A DNA stretch of 64,000 nt. Origin: Rothia mucilaginosa (lineage in GTDB: Bacteria; Actinomycetota; Actinomycetes; Actinomycetales; Micrococcaceae). Below the pieces are notes generated by a model that was not told where the DNA came from, did not search any database, and saw only the letters and a list, made by a program, of their open reading frames with translations. This document shows, one piece after another, positions 35,904-45,497 of the stretch (the stretch's first letter is position 1; each line of letters starts with the position of its first letter). The stretch is taken from positions 2,219,080 to 2,283,079 of the forward strand of contig NZ_CP079822.1 of the NCBI RefSeq assembly GCF_019334805.1, read 5' to 3'. Made by a program: the position numbers and the translations under genes.

Positions 35904-36467
35904 ATGGCAGAATTCCAGCGCGGAGTGCGGATGGGTGTCGATGTGGGTAATGCCCGCGTCGGCACCGCCCTCAGCGACCCCGACGGTATCCTCGCCACCC
36001 CGCTCAAGACGCTGCGTCGCGACGCGAAGAAGAACTCTGACCGCCGTGTTTTGCGTAAGCTGATTGAGGTGAACGAGGTGGTGGAGGTTTTCGTCGGGCT
36101 TCCGAAGACCATGCGTGGTGGGGATTCTCCCTCCACGGAAATGGCTCGGGAGTACGCTCAGGCTCTGCGCTCCGAGCTGGATGCCGAAGAGAAAACACAC
36201 ATTAACATTTGGCTGGTGGATGAGCGACTCACCACCGTGAGCGCTCACCGTGCACTGCACGAGGCTGGGGTTTCCAGCCGAGATTTCAAGACTATGGTTG
36301 ACCAGGTGGCGGCTGTGAACATTCTGCAGTACAGCCTGGATGCCCTCAAGGCGGGGCAGTCCGTAGCCGGGTACAAGGTGAGCGATCCGGCCCACGAAGA
36401 AAACCGACCGTCCGAGTCAGAAGGGACCACGGTTGGTGCCGTCAACGAAACGGAGAACCTTCAGTGA
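35904..36467 (+). CDS. ruvX: Putative pre-16S rRNA nuclease/Holliday junction resolvase-like YqgF
   Basis: A 187-residue RNase H-fold protein. GVDVGNARVGTALSD carries the first acidic residue, EVFVGLPKTMRGG follows, and VDERLTTVSAHRAL holds the DER motif. Family members process the 5' end of 16S rRNA. The C-terminal 35 residues are acidic and probably disordered. It lies 2 bp after alaS and overlaps mltG by 4 bases, so the three are probably one operon. Confidence 0.9.
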   Translation: MAEFQRGVRMGVDVGNARVGTALSDPDGILATPLKTLRRDAKKNSDRRVLRKLIEVNEVVEVFVGLPKTMRGGDSPSTEMAREYAQALRSELDAEEKTHINIWLVDERLTTVSAHRALHEAGVSSRDFKTMVDQVAAVNILQYSLDALKAGQSVAGYKVSDPAHEENRPSESEGTTVGAVNETENLQ

Positions 36468-37657
36468 CCGAACAGAATAAACATCCCGAAGAGAGCGGGC
36501 TCGACCTCTTTAGGCCGACAGCCGAGGATGAACGTAAGGGCATCACCGGCATCACGATGGAACAGGAAATCGTGTCGGTGGCTACGTTGCGTGCGCGTAA
36601 GCGCCGCCGCCGCGCCATCATGCTGAGCGCAATTTCCCTGTTTGTCGTGGCTCTGGTCATCATTTCTGGTGCCCTGATTACTCGTTACGACCCGTTTAAG
36701 ACTCGTGACTACTCGGGTGGCGGTAACGGTACGACCGTGACGTTCACGATTCGTTCCGGCCAGTCTACCGCGCAGGTGGCGCAGGAGCTTGAAGCGGCGG
36801 GCGTTATTGCTGATGCTGATAAGTTCGTTGAGGTGTACACCAAGGAGAGCAAGGGCAAGTACTTGCAGCCTGGCACCTACGAACTGCAGCAGCACATGAG
36901 CAGCTCGAGCGCGATTACGACCATTATCGAGGCGAACAGCAACGTACTGTACCTGGCGATTCCGCAGGGTAAGCGCGTGAGCGAGACCATCGACCTGATT
37001 GTTTCTGGCTCCGATGGCGCGTTCACCCGCAAGCAGGTTGAGGACGCGGTCAGCAACTACACCCAGTACGGTGTGCCGAGCAACTTCCCCTCGATTGAGG
37101 GTTGGCTGCACCCGGGTGAGTACCGCTTCCCGAAGGACACCGACATCAAGAAGGTCATTCAGACCATGGTTGATAAGACCAAGGCTGACCTGAAGGAAGC
37201 CGGCGTGAGCGGCGACCAGAAGACCTTCGAGGTTCTGACCATCGCCTCCATCGTGGAGCTTGAGGCTCAGCCGAAGGACTACGTGGCGGTTGCAGGCATC
37301 ATTGAGAACCGTCTGAACAACCCCGATGGTGAGACCTCGGGTCTGATTCAGTCGGATGCGACCGTGACTTACGGTCTGGGTGTCCGTTCGTACCACCTGA
37401 CTGAAGAGCAGAAGGCCGATAAGAGCAATAAGTACAACACTTATGCGAATAAGGGTCTTCCGAAGGGTCCGATTGGTTCCCCGCAGCTGGCTTCGATTAA
37501 GGCTGCTGCGGCTCCTGAGAAGAACCCGTACTACTACTGGGTGACTGTGGACCTGGATTCCGGTGAGACTAAGTACTCCCGCACTTACGCTGAGCACCAG
37601 CGTTACGTTGAAGAGTACAACCAGTGGTGTTCTAAGCACCCGAACCGTTGTAGCTAA
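36464..37657 (+). CDS. mltG: Endolytic murein transglycosylase
   Basis: A 397-residue membrane protein. It starts with GTG at 36464 in a GTGA overlap with ruvX. A basic cytoplasmic segment (RARKRRRRA) precedes a membrane helix at about 51-73. The outside domain shows FTIRSGQSTAQVAQELEAAG (LysM-like), then the YceG region with ASIVELEAQ, whose Glu265 matches the catalytic Glu of MltG, and YNTYANKGLPKGPIGSPQL. The enzyme cuts nascent glycan strands and helps end peptidoglycan elongation. Confidence 0.92.
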   Translation: MTEQNKHPEESGLDLFRPTAEDERKGITGITMEQEIVSVATLRARKRRRRAIMLSAISLFVVALVIISGALITRYDPFKTRDYSGGGNGTTVTFTIRSGQSTAQVAQELEAAGVIADADKFVEVYTKESKGKYLQPGTYELQQHMSSSSAITTIIEANSNVLYLAIPQGKRVSETIDLIVSGSDGAFTRKQVEDAVSNYTQYGVPSNFPSIEGWLHPGEYRFPKDTDIKKVIQTMVDKTKADLKEAGVSGDQKTFEVLTIASIVELEAQPKDYVAVAGIIENRLNNPDGETSGLIQSDATVTYGLGVRSYHLTEEQKADKSNKYNTYANKGLPKGPIGSPQLASIKAAAAPEKNPYYYWVTVDLDSGETKYSRTYAEHQRYVEEYNQWCSKHPNRCS

Positions 37658-37714
37658 TCGGTTTAGCCGGTAGCTATGATTCGGTAGCTTCGGACTGAAG
37701 GTTCCTTGCTGAGA

Positions 37715-37757
37715 CGGGTACCGCCTCCACGAGAGTGGGGGAGGTGCCCGCCTTTGC
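37715..37757 (+). terminator. Probable terminator of the alaS-ruvX-mltG operon
   Basis: A 14-bp stem CGGGTACCGCCTCC paired with GGGAGGTGCCCG-type sequence (one mismatch, some G-T), followed by CCTTTGCTG, 57 bp after mltG. Confidence 0.6.
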
Positions 37758-37904
37758 TGTACCCGAATGTTGGTTTGTCCCTTAAAATGGGTAGAGTGCG
37801 CCCATGAACGCGGGTTTGTGGCGTGCGCGTCCGCAAGCCCGCAAGCCCCAAACCCCCAGCGTTGAGAGCGTTCCCCAGCGTTGAGAGCGAAAGAGTATCT
37901 ATCG

Positions 37905-38840
37905 ATGAAGACTGAACCGTACCGTGAGGCCCCGTATCTTCGCCGCGCCTACGTGCTGGGGCACCCTATTGCGCATTCGCTGTCGCCTGCGCTGCATCGT
38001 GCCGCGTATGACTTTTTGGGTGAGCAGAATTTGGGTTATGATCGCCGCGATACTCTGCCCGATGATTTGCCGGAGATTACGCACGGTGTGCGTCACCCGG
38101 ACGGTACGGAGGACGCCCCGTATATTGCGGGCCTGTCGGTGACGATGCCGTTGAAGACCGCTGTTATCGAGTATTGCGATGAGCTGAGTGAGACTGCCCG
38201 CGTGACCGGTGCGGTGAACACGGTGTATCCGCGCGGTGAGAAGGTGCTGGGTGATAACACGGACGTGATCGGCATTGTGAACGCGCTGCGCCACGCCGGT
38301 TTGGAACCGCAGCCACTCAAGGATTCTGCCGCGATTGTGGGTGGCGGAGCGACCGCTATTTCTGCCCTGACCGCTCTGCATCTGCTGGGGTATTCCCGTG
38401 TGAGCGTGTACGCCCGTTCCCTGCATAAGCTCGGTAGCGTGCAGGAGGCGGCGGACCGCCTGGGCGTTCAGCTGGAGCAGATTTCCCTGGCTGAGCTACC
38501 GCAGAATCTTGCTGAGCGCGGTCATCACCCGGTGGTGTCTACTCTTCCTGCCCATGCGGCGGATGAGTGGGCGAGCCAGCTGAGCGGGCTGAAGGGCGCC
38601 TCCGCAACGCACCGGCCGGTACTGCTCGATGTTGCGTATAACCCGTGGCCTTCGGTGCTGGCGAGCGCTTGGGAGGCTAACGGCGGCACGGTGGTTTCTG
38701 GCCTGGAGATGCTGCTGTATCAGGCGGTGGAGCAGGTGCTGCTGTTTACCGGCCGTGAACTGCAGCCCGCCGAACTGCTGGGTCTAATCAATGCGATGTG
38801 CGCGGCGGTTGGTCTTGCCCCTCGTGCTTCCGTTTCGTGA
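37905..38840 (+). CDS. aroE: Shikimate dehydrogenase
   Basis: A 311-residue NADPH-dependent enzyme converting 3-dehydroshikimate to shikimate. The ATG at 37905 has GAAAGAG 9 bp upstream; an earlier TTG at 37881 was rejected. HPIAHSLSPALHRAAY binds substrate. Catalytic Lys84 lies in SVTMPLKT and Asp120 in LGDNTDVIG. The nucleotide-binding GGGATAISAL follows. It is the first gene of the aromatic cluster. Confidence 0.93.
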   Translation: MKTEPYREAPYLRRAYVLGHPIAHSLSPALHRAAYDFLGEQNLGYDRRDTLPDDLPEITHGVRHPDGTEDAPYIAGLSVTMPLKTAVIEYCDELSETARVTGAVNTVYPRGEKVLGDNTDVIGIVNALRHAGLEPQPLKDSAAIVGGGATAISALTALHLLGYSRVSVYARSLHKLGSVQEAADRLGVQLEQISLAELPQNLAERGHHPVVSTLPAHAADEWASQLSGLKGASATHRPVLLDVAYNPWPSVLASAWEANGGTVVSGLEMLLYQAVEQVLLFTGRELQPAELLGLINAMCAAVGLAPRASVS

Positions 38841-38959
38841 AAAAAGTGTGCTTTCACTCGCTCAGTAAACAGGCATTTTATACACTATTTATACACGTGA
38901 AGAATTATTATTCCTTCCTCCTGCGCTGCGGTGCGGGTGCGATGAAAAGAGGTTAACCT

Positions 38960-40177
38960 ATGGCTCTGCGTTGGCTCACTGCCGGAGAATCCCACGGCGA
39001 GGCGCTCGTCGGCATTATTGAGGGCGTGCCCGCCGGTGTGGAACTCACCAGCGATATGGTGCGTGACGCCCTGGCTCGCCGCCGCCTCGGCTACGGCCGC
39101 GGTGCCCGCATGAAGTTCGAGGAGGACCGCGTGCGCATCCTGGGCGGTGTGCGTCACGGCCTGACTCAGGGCGGCCCGGTCGCGATTGAGATTGCGAACA
39201 CCGAGTGGCCCAAGTGGACTGACGTGATGAGCTCTGACCCGGTGGATCCGAAGCTAATTGAGAACCGTGCCCGTAACGCGGCGCTGACTCGCCCGCGCCC
39301 CGGTCACGCCGACTTTACCGGCATGCAGAAGTACAACTTCTCTGAGGCTCGCCCGGTGCTGGAGCGCGCCTCTGCACGTGAGACCGCAACCCGCGTGGCG
39401 CTCGGCGTGGTTGCCGCCCAGATTTTGAAGGCTCTGGGTGTTGAGCTGGTTTCTCACACCGTGGCTGTGGGTGGCGTGCACGCTCCCGAGGGTGCCCCGG
39501 TGCCTTCGCCCCGCAATGTTGATCAGCTGGACGCTGACCCGCTGCGCTGCTTCGACAAGGCAACTTCCGACGCGATGGTTCAGCGCGTGGACGAGGCACA
39601 CAAGGACGGCGAGACTCTCGGCGGTGTGGTTGAGGTGCTCGCGTACGGTATGCCTCCCGGACTGGGTTCGTACGTGCACTGGGACCGCCGCCTGGACGCG
39701 CGCCTTGCCGCAGCGCTGATGGGTATTCAGGCTATTAAGGGCGTTGAGGTTGGCGACGGTTTCGCGACCGCTGACCGCCCGGGCACTGCCGCTCACGACG
39801 AGATTTCCATCGGTGAGCACGGCGTGACCCGCGATACCAACCGTGCAGGTGGTATTGAGGGTGGCATGAGCATCGGTGACCTGCTGCGTGTGCGCGCGGC
39901 AATGAAGCCCATTGCGACCGTGCCGAAGGCTCTGAAGACCATTGACACTTCCACCGGTGAAGAGGCTCGCGCCCACCACCAGCGTTCGGACGTGTGTGCT
40001 GTTCCCGCCGCCGGCGTGGTGGCGGAGGCTATGGTCGCCCTGGTGCTCGCTGAGGCGGCACTGGAGAAGTTTGGCGGCGACTCCATTGGTGAGACTCGCC
40101 GCAACATGGATTCCTACCTGGACGCTATCCCGGCGTCTCTGGCGTGGGAGTCTAACGTGGCTGGTTGGGACGCGTAG
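38960..40177 (+). CDS. aroC: Chorismate synthase
   Basis: A 405-residue FMN-dependent enzyme making chorismate from EPSP. Signatures: [21 protein letters not shown] at the start, [15 protein letters not shown], and [19 protein letters not shown] near the C-terminus. Its length is normal. Its TAG overlaps the GTG proposed for aroK. Confidence 0.95.
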   Translation: MALRWLTAGESHGEALVGIIEGVPAGVELTSDMVRDALARRRLGYGRGARMKFEEDRVRILGGVRHGLTQGGPVAIEIANTEWPKWTDVMSSDPVDPKLIENRARNAALTRPRPGHADFTGMQKYNFSEARPVLERASARETATRVALGVVAAQILKALGVELVSHTVAVGGVHAPEGAPVPSPRNVDQLDADPLRCFDKATSDAMVQRVDEAHKDGETLGGVVEVLAYGMPPGLGSYVHWDRRLDARLAAALMGIQAIKGVEVGDGFATADRPGTAAHDEISIGEHGVTRDTNRAGGIEGGMSIGDLLRVRAAMKPIATVPKALKTIDTSTGEEARAHHQRSDVCAVPAAGVVAEAMVALVLAEAALEKFGGDSIGETRRNMDSYLDAIPASLAWESNVAGWDA

Positions 40178-41679
40178 TGCCCCTTCCGGCGGAGTCTGAG
40201 GGCCGCGGCACGAAGGGTCGCGGTTCCGGGGAGGTTTCTGTGGAGCGGGGTGTTCGCCCGGTCGCTTCGAGCCCCCTTGCGCGTATTGCTGCGGCTACGC
40301 AGCGTGCGCGAGGGGGCGCTTCGCCGCGCCCGGAACCCGGCGCAGAACCCGGTGTATCTACTGCGGCTGAGCGGAGTGTTGAGACTGCGGGCGCTGAGGC
40401 TGTTGAGGTTGCTGGCGCTGGGGTTCGTGAGACTGTTGCGCGTGAGGATTCTTCCCGCCCGGCTTCTCGCGTGCCCACCCCCGCTGACCTGATGCGTTCT
40501 GGCGCCCGCTCCCTGCCCGCCGCCGCTGCGGCGAACACGCAGGGTGTGCGCCTGTACGCCTCCTCGGTGTCTGAGGACGCCGACCCGGCGCTCGGTCTGG
40601 ACGAGGACCTGCGCCTGAAGCTGCTCAGCGCCCTGCAGGGCATGGGCACCGCCGAAGAGGAATCCGGCAAGGAGCCCGCGACGGCGGAAGCACCCAAGCC
40701 GACTGCACCCAAGCCTACACCCGCCAAGCCCGCAGCTCCAAAACCGGTCGCGCCGTCGGTAGTCGCTACGCCGAAGCCTGCCGCGCCCAAGCCGGCACCT
40801 CCGAAACAGGCTCAGCCTGCGGCGGGGGAGAGCGCTTCTGCTCCCGTGCAGGAGGCTGAACCGCAGTCTCCGGAACCTCAGCCTGCGCCCGCAGCCCCCG
40901 TAGCTATGCCCGCGGCTGAACACGCCAAGCCGGTTCGTCCGACCCCGGCGCTGTTCGGTAAGGTTCAGGTTGCCGCGCCCGCAGAGGCATGCATGCCGGA
41001 AGAACCCGTTGCGCTGGAAGAACTGGGCGCGCCGGAAGAAACCCCCGCAGAGGCACTCGCAGAAGACGAGTCCGCCTGCGGTGCTCGCATCCACCCGCAG
41101 CAGGTGCGTGAAATGCACGAGAACTTCGCGGAACGCTCCCGCCCCATTGTGCTCATCGGCCCCATGGCGGCAGGTAAGACCTACATTGGTACGCACCTGG
41201 CGCGTTTCTACGGCTACGAGTTCCTCGACGCTGACCAGCTCATTGTGGAACGCTACGGCGAAGTCTCCGAGATCTTCGAGATTTTTGGTGAGGCACACTT
41301 CCGCGAGCTCGAACGCAAAACCATTGAAGAGGTCCTCACCTCGCCCGTGTACCGCAACACGGTGTTCTCCCTGGGCGGTGGCGCGCCCATGACCGATTCG
41401 GTGGCGGAGCTGCTCAAGGACGAATGCGTGGTGTACATCCTCGTTGATGCTGACACCGTCACCCCGCGCATTACCGGCAACAAGACCCGCCCGCTGTTGC
41501 AACCGAACCCGGTTGAGCGGTGGACCGAAATTTTTGAGCGCCGCCGCAGCCGATACGAAGAGCTGGCGCACTTCACCCTGGATGCACGAGGCGGCCGCCC
41601 CATCACCGAGATGACCGCCGAGATCCAGGCGTACGTGACCGCAACCCGTGCCTCCCGTGCGCAGCGCCCCCAAGCATAA
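40177..41679 (+). CDS. aroK: Shikimate kinase with a long disordered N-terminal extension
   Basis: About 500 residues if translated from the GTG at 40177, which overlaps the aroC stop. The shikimate kinase domain occupies about 322-495: Walker A GPMAAGKT (328-335), DADQLIVERYG, FGEAHFRELERKT, and GGGAPM, with Arg-rich RPLLQPNPVERW near the lid. It phosphorylates shikimate at the 3-hydroxyl. Normal enzymes have about 170 residues. The first 320 here are Pro/Ala/Glu-rich with KPAAPKP-type repeats and are likely disordered. Initiation further in, for example at the ATG at 41113 just before the kinase domain, cannot be excluded because no strong ribosome site precedes 40177. The extended frame stays fully open and keeps coding-like composition, which favours the long form. 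Confidence 0.88.
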   Translation: MPLPAESEGRGTKGRGSGEVSVERGVRPVASSPLARIAAATQRARGGASPRPEPGAEPGVSTAAERSVETAGAEAVEVAGAGVRETVAREDSSRPASRVPTPADLMRSGARSLPAAAAANTQGVRLYASSVSEDADPALGLDEDLRLKLLSALQGMGTAEEESGKEPATAEAPKPTAPKPTPAKPAAPKPVAPSVVATPKPAAPKPAPPKQAQPAAGESASAPVQEAEPQSPEPQPAPAAPVAMPAAEHAKPVRPTPALFGKVQVAAPAEACMPEEPVALEELGAPEETPAEALAEDESACGARIHPQQVREMHENFAERSRPIVLIGPMAAGKTYIGTHLARFYGYEFLDADQLIVERYGEVSEIFEIFGEAHFRELERKTIEEVLTSPVYRNTVFSLGGGAPMTDSVAELLKDECVVYILVDADTVTPRITGNKTRPLLQPNPVERWTEIFERRRSRYEELAHFTLDARGGRPITEMTAEIQAYVTATRASRAQRPQA

Positions 41680-41704
41680 CCCCTCACCTGTGAAAGGACA
41701 CATG

Positions 41705-42832
41705 ATGAGCACTCAGCCCACCCCCACTTTCGGTGCCTCCGGCGCGGAAGATATCACCCGCATCCCGGTGACTGGCAGCTCCCCGCGTGAGAACTATGAG
41801 GTTCTCATCGGCCACAACCTGCTCGGTAAAATCCCCGAAATTCTGGGCAACCGCACCAAGAAGGTGCTCGTGATTCACCCGCGTGCCCTGCGTTCCACCG
41901 GTGAGCTGGTCATGGAAGACCTGCGTGCCATGGGCTACGAGTCGTTCAGCGCCGAAATCCCGGATGCTGAGGAGGCGAAGCACTACCAGGTGGCGGCGTT
42001 CTGCTGGCAGGTGCTCGGTCAGAACGACTTCACCCGCACCGACGCGATCATCTCCGTGGGTGGCGGCGCTATTACCGACGTTGCCGGCTTCGTGGCGGCA
42101 ACCTGGCTGCGCGGCGTGCGCGTCATCCACATTCCGACCACCCTGCTCGGCATGGTGGACGCTGCCGTGGGCGGTAAGACCGGCATCAACACCGCCGAGG
42201 GTAAGAACCTGGTCGGCGCGTTCTGGCCGCCCGCCGCGGTGCTCTGCGAAATCGGCACCCTGCGCACCCTGCCTGAGCATGAGCTGCTGACCGGCATGGG
42301 TGAGGTCGTCAAGTGCGGCTTCATCGCAGACCCCGAAATCCTCGATCTGATCGAGGCGAACCCGAACGCCGTACGCGACTCGCAGTCCGCCGTGATGCGT
42401 GAACTCATCGAGCGTAGCGTGCGCGTGAAGGCGGAGGTCGTCTCCGAGGACCTGCGCGAATCCGGCCGCCGCGAAATCCTGAACTACGGCCACACCCTCG
42501 CCCACGCCATTGAGCGCAACGAGCGTTACCAGTGGCGTCACGGCGCGGCAGTGTCCGTCGGCATGGTCTACGCCGCCGAACTGGCGCTGGCAACCGGCCA
42601 CGCCGACGAAGAACTCGTGGCACGTACCCGCCGCATCCTCGAATCCCTGGGCCTGCCCACCTCCTACAAGGCAGACGCATGGCCCCAGCTGCTCGAAGCA
42701 ATGCGCCGCGACAAGAAGGCACGCGGCAACCTGCTGCGCTTCATCATTCTTGACGGTTTGGCTCGCCCGCGCGTCTACGAGGTGCCGGACGACTCGATCC
42801 TGTACATGACCTACCAGGAGATTACCGAGTAG
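41705..42832 (+). CDS. aroB: 3-dehydroquinate synthase
   Basis: A 375-residue NAD- and metal-dependent enzyme at the start of the shikimate pathway. The second of two adjacent ATGs (41705) gives 6 bp to AAAGGA and is preferred over 41702. SVGGGAITDVAGFVAATWLRG and HIPTTLLGMVDAAVGGKTGI are diagnostic, with KNLVGAFWPP next and EILNYGHTLAHAIE (metal-binding His) later. It follows aroK by 25 bp. Confidence 0.95.
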   Translation: MSTQPTPTFGASGAEDITRIPVTGSSPRENYEVLIGHNLLGKIPEILGNRTKKVLVIHPRALRSTGELVMEDLRAMGYESFSAEIPDAEEAKHYQVAAFCWQVLGQNDFTRTDAIISVGGGAITDVAGFVAATWLRGVRVIHIPTTLLGMVDAAVGGKTGINTAEGKNLVGAFWPPAAVLCEIGTLRTLPEHELLTGMGEVVKCGFIADPEILDLIEANPNAVRDSQSAVMRELIERSVRVKAEVVSEDLRESGRREILNYGHTLAHAIERNERYQWRHGAAVSVGMVYAAELALATGHADEELVARTRRILESLGLPTSYKADAWPQLLEAMRRDKKARGNLLRFIILDGLARPRVYEVPDDSILYMTYQEITE

Positions 42833-42859
42833 GTGACGGGTCCCGTACATTTACCGGAT

Positions 42860-42934
42860 GCACCCGCCACGCGGCTGCCAGCATATGCACACCAGCATGC
42901 GGCAGCCGGGCGGGGTGCCACAGAAAAACTGTGG
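42860..42934 (+). terminator. Strong hairpins between aroB and efp
   Basis: GCACCCGCC...CGGCTGCC pairs with GGCAGCC...GGCGGGGTGC (42860-42918). A second small stem GCCACAG/CTGTGGC with an AAAAA loop follows (to 42934). No T-tract is seen, so this may end the aro transcript or act as an attenuator. Confidence 0.5.
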
Positions 42935-43060
42935 CGCCCCTGCTAGGCAAATTCGTGCGCATCCTGTAGAATGTACGGGACATATTTTTGCTCATTGAAA
43001 ACTTAGCGCCGCGCCGGGTACCACTACGGCGTGAGCGTCGATGACACGAAGGAGAGCCCC

Positions 43061-43624
43061 ATGGCATCCACCACCGATATTAAGAACGGCGCCGTCCTGA
43101 AGATTGACGGCAACCTCTGGTCCGTCGTAGAGTTCCAGCACGTTAAGCCCGGTAAGGGCGGCGCATTCGTCCGCACCAAGCTGCGCAACGTTACCTCCGG
43201 CAAGGTCGTCGACCGCACCTTCAACGCTGGCGCTAAGATCGAAACCGCAACCGTTGACCGCTCCGACTACCAGTACCTGTACCAGGACGGCGACGACTAC
43301 GTCTTCATGGACATGAAGACCTACGACCAGATCAACGTTCCCGCAACCGTTGTCGGCGACGCAGCAAACTACATGCTCGAGTCCCAGACCGCAACCATCG
43401 CAATGCACGAGGGCAACCCCCTGTACATTGAGCTGCCCGCATCCGTGGTCCTCGAAATCACCTACACCGAGCCCGGCCTGCAGGGTGACCGCTCCACCGG
43501 CGGCACCAAGCCCGCAACCGTTGAGACCGGCTACGAGATCCAGGTTCCCCTGTTCCTGGAGACCGGTACCAAGGTCAAGGTTGACACCCGCACCGGTGAG
43601 TACCTCGGTCGCGTGAACGACTAA
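43061..43624 (+). CDS. efp: Elongation factor P
   Basis: A 187-residue translation factor that relieves ribosome stalling at proline runs. The ATG at 43061 has GAAGGAG 6 bp upstream; an earlier GTG at 43031 precedes that site and was rejected. Lys32 in [10 protein letters not shown] is the position modified in many species. Three beta-barrel domains are covered, ending [13 protein letters not shown]. It overlaps nusB by one base. Confidence 0.95.
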   Translation: MASTTDIKNGAVLKIDGNLWSVVEFQHVKPGKGGAFVRTKLRNVTSGKVVDRTFNAGAKIETATVDRSDYQYLYQDGDDYVFMDMKTYDQINVPATVVGDAANYMLESQTATIAMHEGNPLYIELPASVVLEITYTEPGLQGDRSTGGTKPATVETGYEIQVPLFLETGTKVKVDTRTGEYLGRVND

Positions 43625-44034
43625 TGAATTCGCGTACGAAAGCCCGATTGCGCGCCCTCGAAGTGCTCTTCGAGGCGGATCAGCGCAACGAAGATTATAT
43701 TGAGGTACTCCGCCGCCGCCGACTGTACACGGTAGCGCAGATTTCTGCATACTCTGAGGAAATCATTCGTGGCGTCCGCGACCACGACGAAGAAATCCGC
43801 GAGTTTGTTGAGACTTACGCCCGTGACTGGTCCTTCGAGCGTATGCCCGCCGTGGACCGTGCCGTGCTGCGTATTGGCACTTGGGAGCTTCTGTACAATG
43901 ACGAAGTTCCGGATGCTGTCGCAATTTCTGAGGCTGTCGGTCTGGCGCGTGTGCTGTCCACGAATGAATCTCCGAAGTTCGTGAACGGTCTGCTGGATAA
44001 GCTCCGTCAGGTGAAGCCGACCCTGCTCGCGTAA
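43624..44034 (+). CDS. nusB: Transcription antitermination factor NusB
   Basis: A 136-residue helical protein acting with NusA/E/G on rRNA transcription. NSRTKARLRALEVLFEADQRN opens it, and AVDRAVLRIGTWELLY and FVNGLLDKLRQ are typical of NusB. It starts on the ATG that overlaps the efp TAA, so the pair is translationally coupled. Confidence 0.93.
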   Translation: MNSRTKARLRALEVLFEADQRNEDYIEVLRRRRLYTVAQISAYSEEIIRGVRDHDEEIREFVETYARDWSFERMPAVDRAVLRIGTWELLYNDEVPDAVAISEAVGLARVLSTNESPKFVNGLLDKLRQVKPTLLA

Positions 44035-44117
44035 GACGTCCCGCCGCGACATGCCCGCCAACCTATGGCTGGTTGGTTTGCCGCCGTTGAGGATGCACCC
44101 GCAGGGGAGCGTACGTG

Positions 44118-44162
44118 AACCCCCCGCCGTACTGTAGTTCGCTACAGGACGGCGGGGGTTTT
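44118..44162 (+). terminator. Rho-independent terminator of efp-nusB
   Basis: AACCCCCCGCCGT..CTGTAG and CTACAG..ACGGCGGGGGTT surround a TTCG tetraloop, followed by TTTTC. This is among the clearest terminators in the window. Confidence 0.85.
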
Positions 44163-44364
44163 CTGTGTCTACGCTGCGTTTGGCTGGCGCAGTTCTGCGT
44201 GGGGTTCCGGATTTGGTGCGGATGCGCTTGCTGGGTTCGGCGGTATTCGAGGCTTTGCCGGAGCCCGTGGATAGGGGCTGGTGGTAACAGGCGAGGCTTC
44301 ACCGGACAACGCGGGCGGGGGAGTGCCCCCTCTGCGGCGCTGAGCGCCTCGAGGACGGAGCCCC

Positions 44365-44452
44365 CGCCCCGCGTGCCCGGTATGCGCCTCGTGCAGTATC
44401 AGCTATTCGCTTTGAGCGGATGCGGTCGCCCCGCGTGCCCGGTATGCGCCTC
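44365..44452. repeat. 26-bp direct repeat, two copies
   Basis: CGCCCCGCGTGCCCGG followed by TATGCGCCTC occurs at 44365-44390 and 44427-44452. A shorter version of the end (ATATGCGCCTCC) recurs at 45425. Confidence 0.7.
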
Positions 44453-44653
44453 TATGCATACCTCAGATATGCCCTTGTCTGCACCGATATGAACGGAACA
44501 TTGCCAAAGTGGACAAATAGTGAGCCGGGGTGTGTGCTCTGTGGATATATGTTAGGGTAATGGCATCAACCGATAACATTCCGCTGAATTCCACACGTTG
44601 TTGCGTGGATAATTCTGCGGTTTACACAACCACACACCAGAAAAGAACCAACA

Positions 44654-45355
44654 ATGATGTTCAACCGTACTTCTATTGCCGCGCTCTCTGCGGCGATGAT
44701 GCTCACCCTGTCCGCTTGTTCCGGCGGCGCGCAGGTCAACGCAGAATCGAGCGCTTCCACTTCCGCGAGCACTGAATCCGCAAGCGCCGAAGCTTCCGCA
44801 ACCCCCACTCCTTCACCTACCCCGACCGGCCCGTCTGGCTCCGAGATTGTACTGGTTCGCCCGAGCGTGGACACCAATAATGATTCGAAGGAAGCTGAAA
44901 ACGCGGCGCTTGTCGCAGCGTACGCCGTATTGGACCAGCATCTACGTGTTAAGAACGCATGGGTGCATGGAGATCTGGAGCATACCAGCGATGAGGAACT
45001 ATTGCAGTATGTAGATAAGCGCATTCTTGAAAGCGTTAAAAAGCAGGTAGAGTCTATGCGTAAGCTCGCTGTATCCGCTCCTGTGGAAGGCGATATTGTT
45101 TTCCGTGATGTTCGCTTTCCCTCTATCTACAGTTTGGAGCACTCTGACGGTTCTAAGCCGTCGCAGCCTAACGCTGGTATAGCCATCACCTACTGTGAAG
45201 ATACCAGCAATATTCGTATGTCTGACGGGCGTAGGCTGAACGCCAGCCAAACACGGAGGATTTTTATCGTTCGACGTGATGACGGGGCATATGTTCTCGG
45301 CAGTACCGATATTGAGCATGAAGGTTGTGACTATGAGGTAGACGAGGTTGTCTAA
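44654..45355 (+). CDS. Lipoprotein of unknown function, tandem copy 1
   Basis: A 233-residue protein. The signal IAALSAAMMLTLSAC ends in a lipobox (LSAC). A Ser/Ala/Glu/Thr/Pro linker (ending TPTPSPTPTG) is followed by a mature domain of about 170 residues. The domain has a segment KNAWVHGDLEHTSDEEL and two Cys (ITYCEDTS, EGCDYE) that could pair. The gene shares about 204 bp of leader and 5' coding sequence with the gene at 45498, whereas the mature domains have diverged. Family unknown; likely an exported envelope protein. Confidence 0.78.
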   Translation: MMFNRTSIAALSAAMMLTLSACSGGAQVNAESSASTSASTESASAEASATPTPSPTPTGPSGSEIVLVRPSVDTNNDSKEAENAALVAAYAVLDQHLRVKNAWVHGDLEHTSDEELLQYVDKRILESVKKQVESMRKLAVSAPVEGDIVFRDVRFPSIYSLEHSDGSKPSQPNAGIAITYCEDTSNIRMSDGRRLNASQTRRIFIVRRDDGAYVLGSTDIEHEGCDYEVDEVV

Positions 45356-45379
45356 CCTCCGCCCTTAATCTAATGGGAC

Positions 45380-45429
45380 GCATATCGGGCACACGGGGAG
45401 GCTACCCCCGCCTGTGTTGCTCGATATGC
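45380..45429 (+). terminator. Hairpin after lipoprotein copy 1
   Basis: GCATATCG (45380) pairs with CGATATGC (45422), with an inner CGGGG/CCCCG stem. No T-tract follows, so the terminator call is weak. Confidence 0.4.
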
Positions 45430-45497
45430 GCCTCCAGCAGTCACCGTTTCATAGCCGTCTTTTGGCGGCACAACCACACACCAGAAAAGAACCAACA

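Larger units (their letters stand above)
44035..44653. other. 619-bp region between nusB and the first tandem lipoprotein
   Basis: It contains the nusB terminator (44118) and a 26-bp direct repeat (44365-44390 and 44427-44452) ending GGTATGCGCCTC. The second copy is continued by a GGTATGC/GCATACC stem (44441-44462). TGTGGATATATGTTAGGGTAAT near 44540-44560 may hold the -10 region of the next gene. No gene was accepted. Confidence 0.6.

Noticed and set aside
44115..44492. 125-codon open frame after nusB
   Set aside because: Begins inside the nusB terminator, is rich in Cys, Arg and Pro, overlaps the direct repeats, and has no ribosome site.
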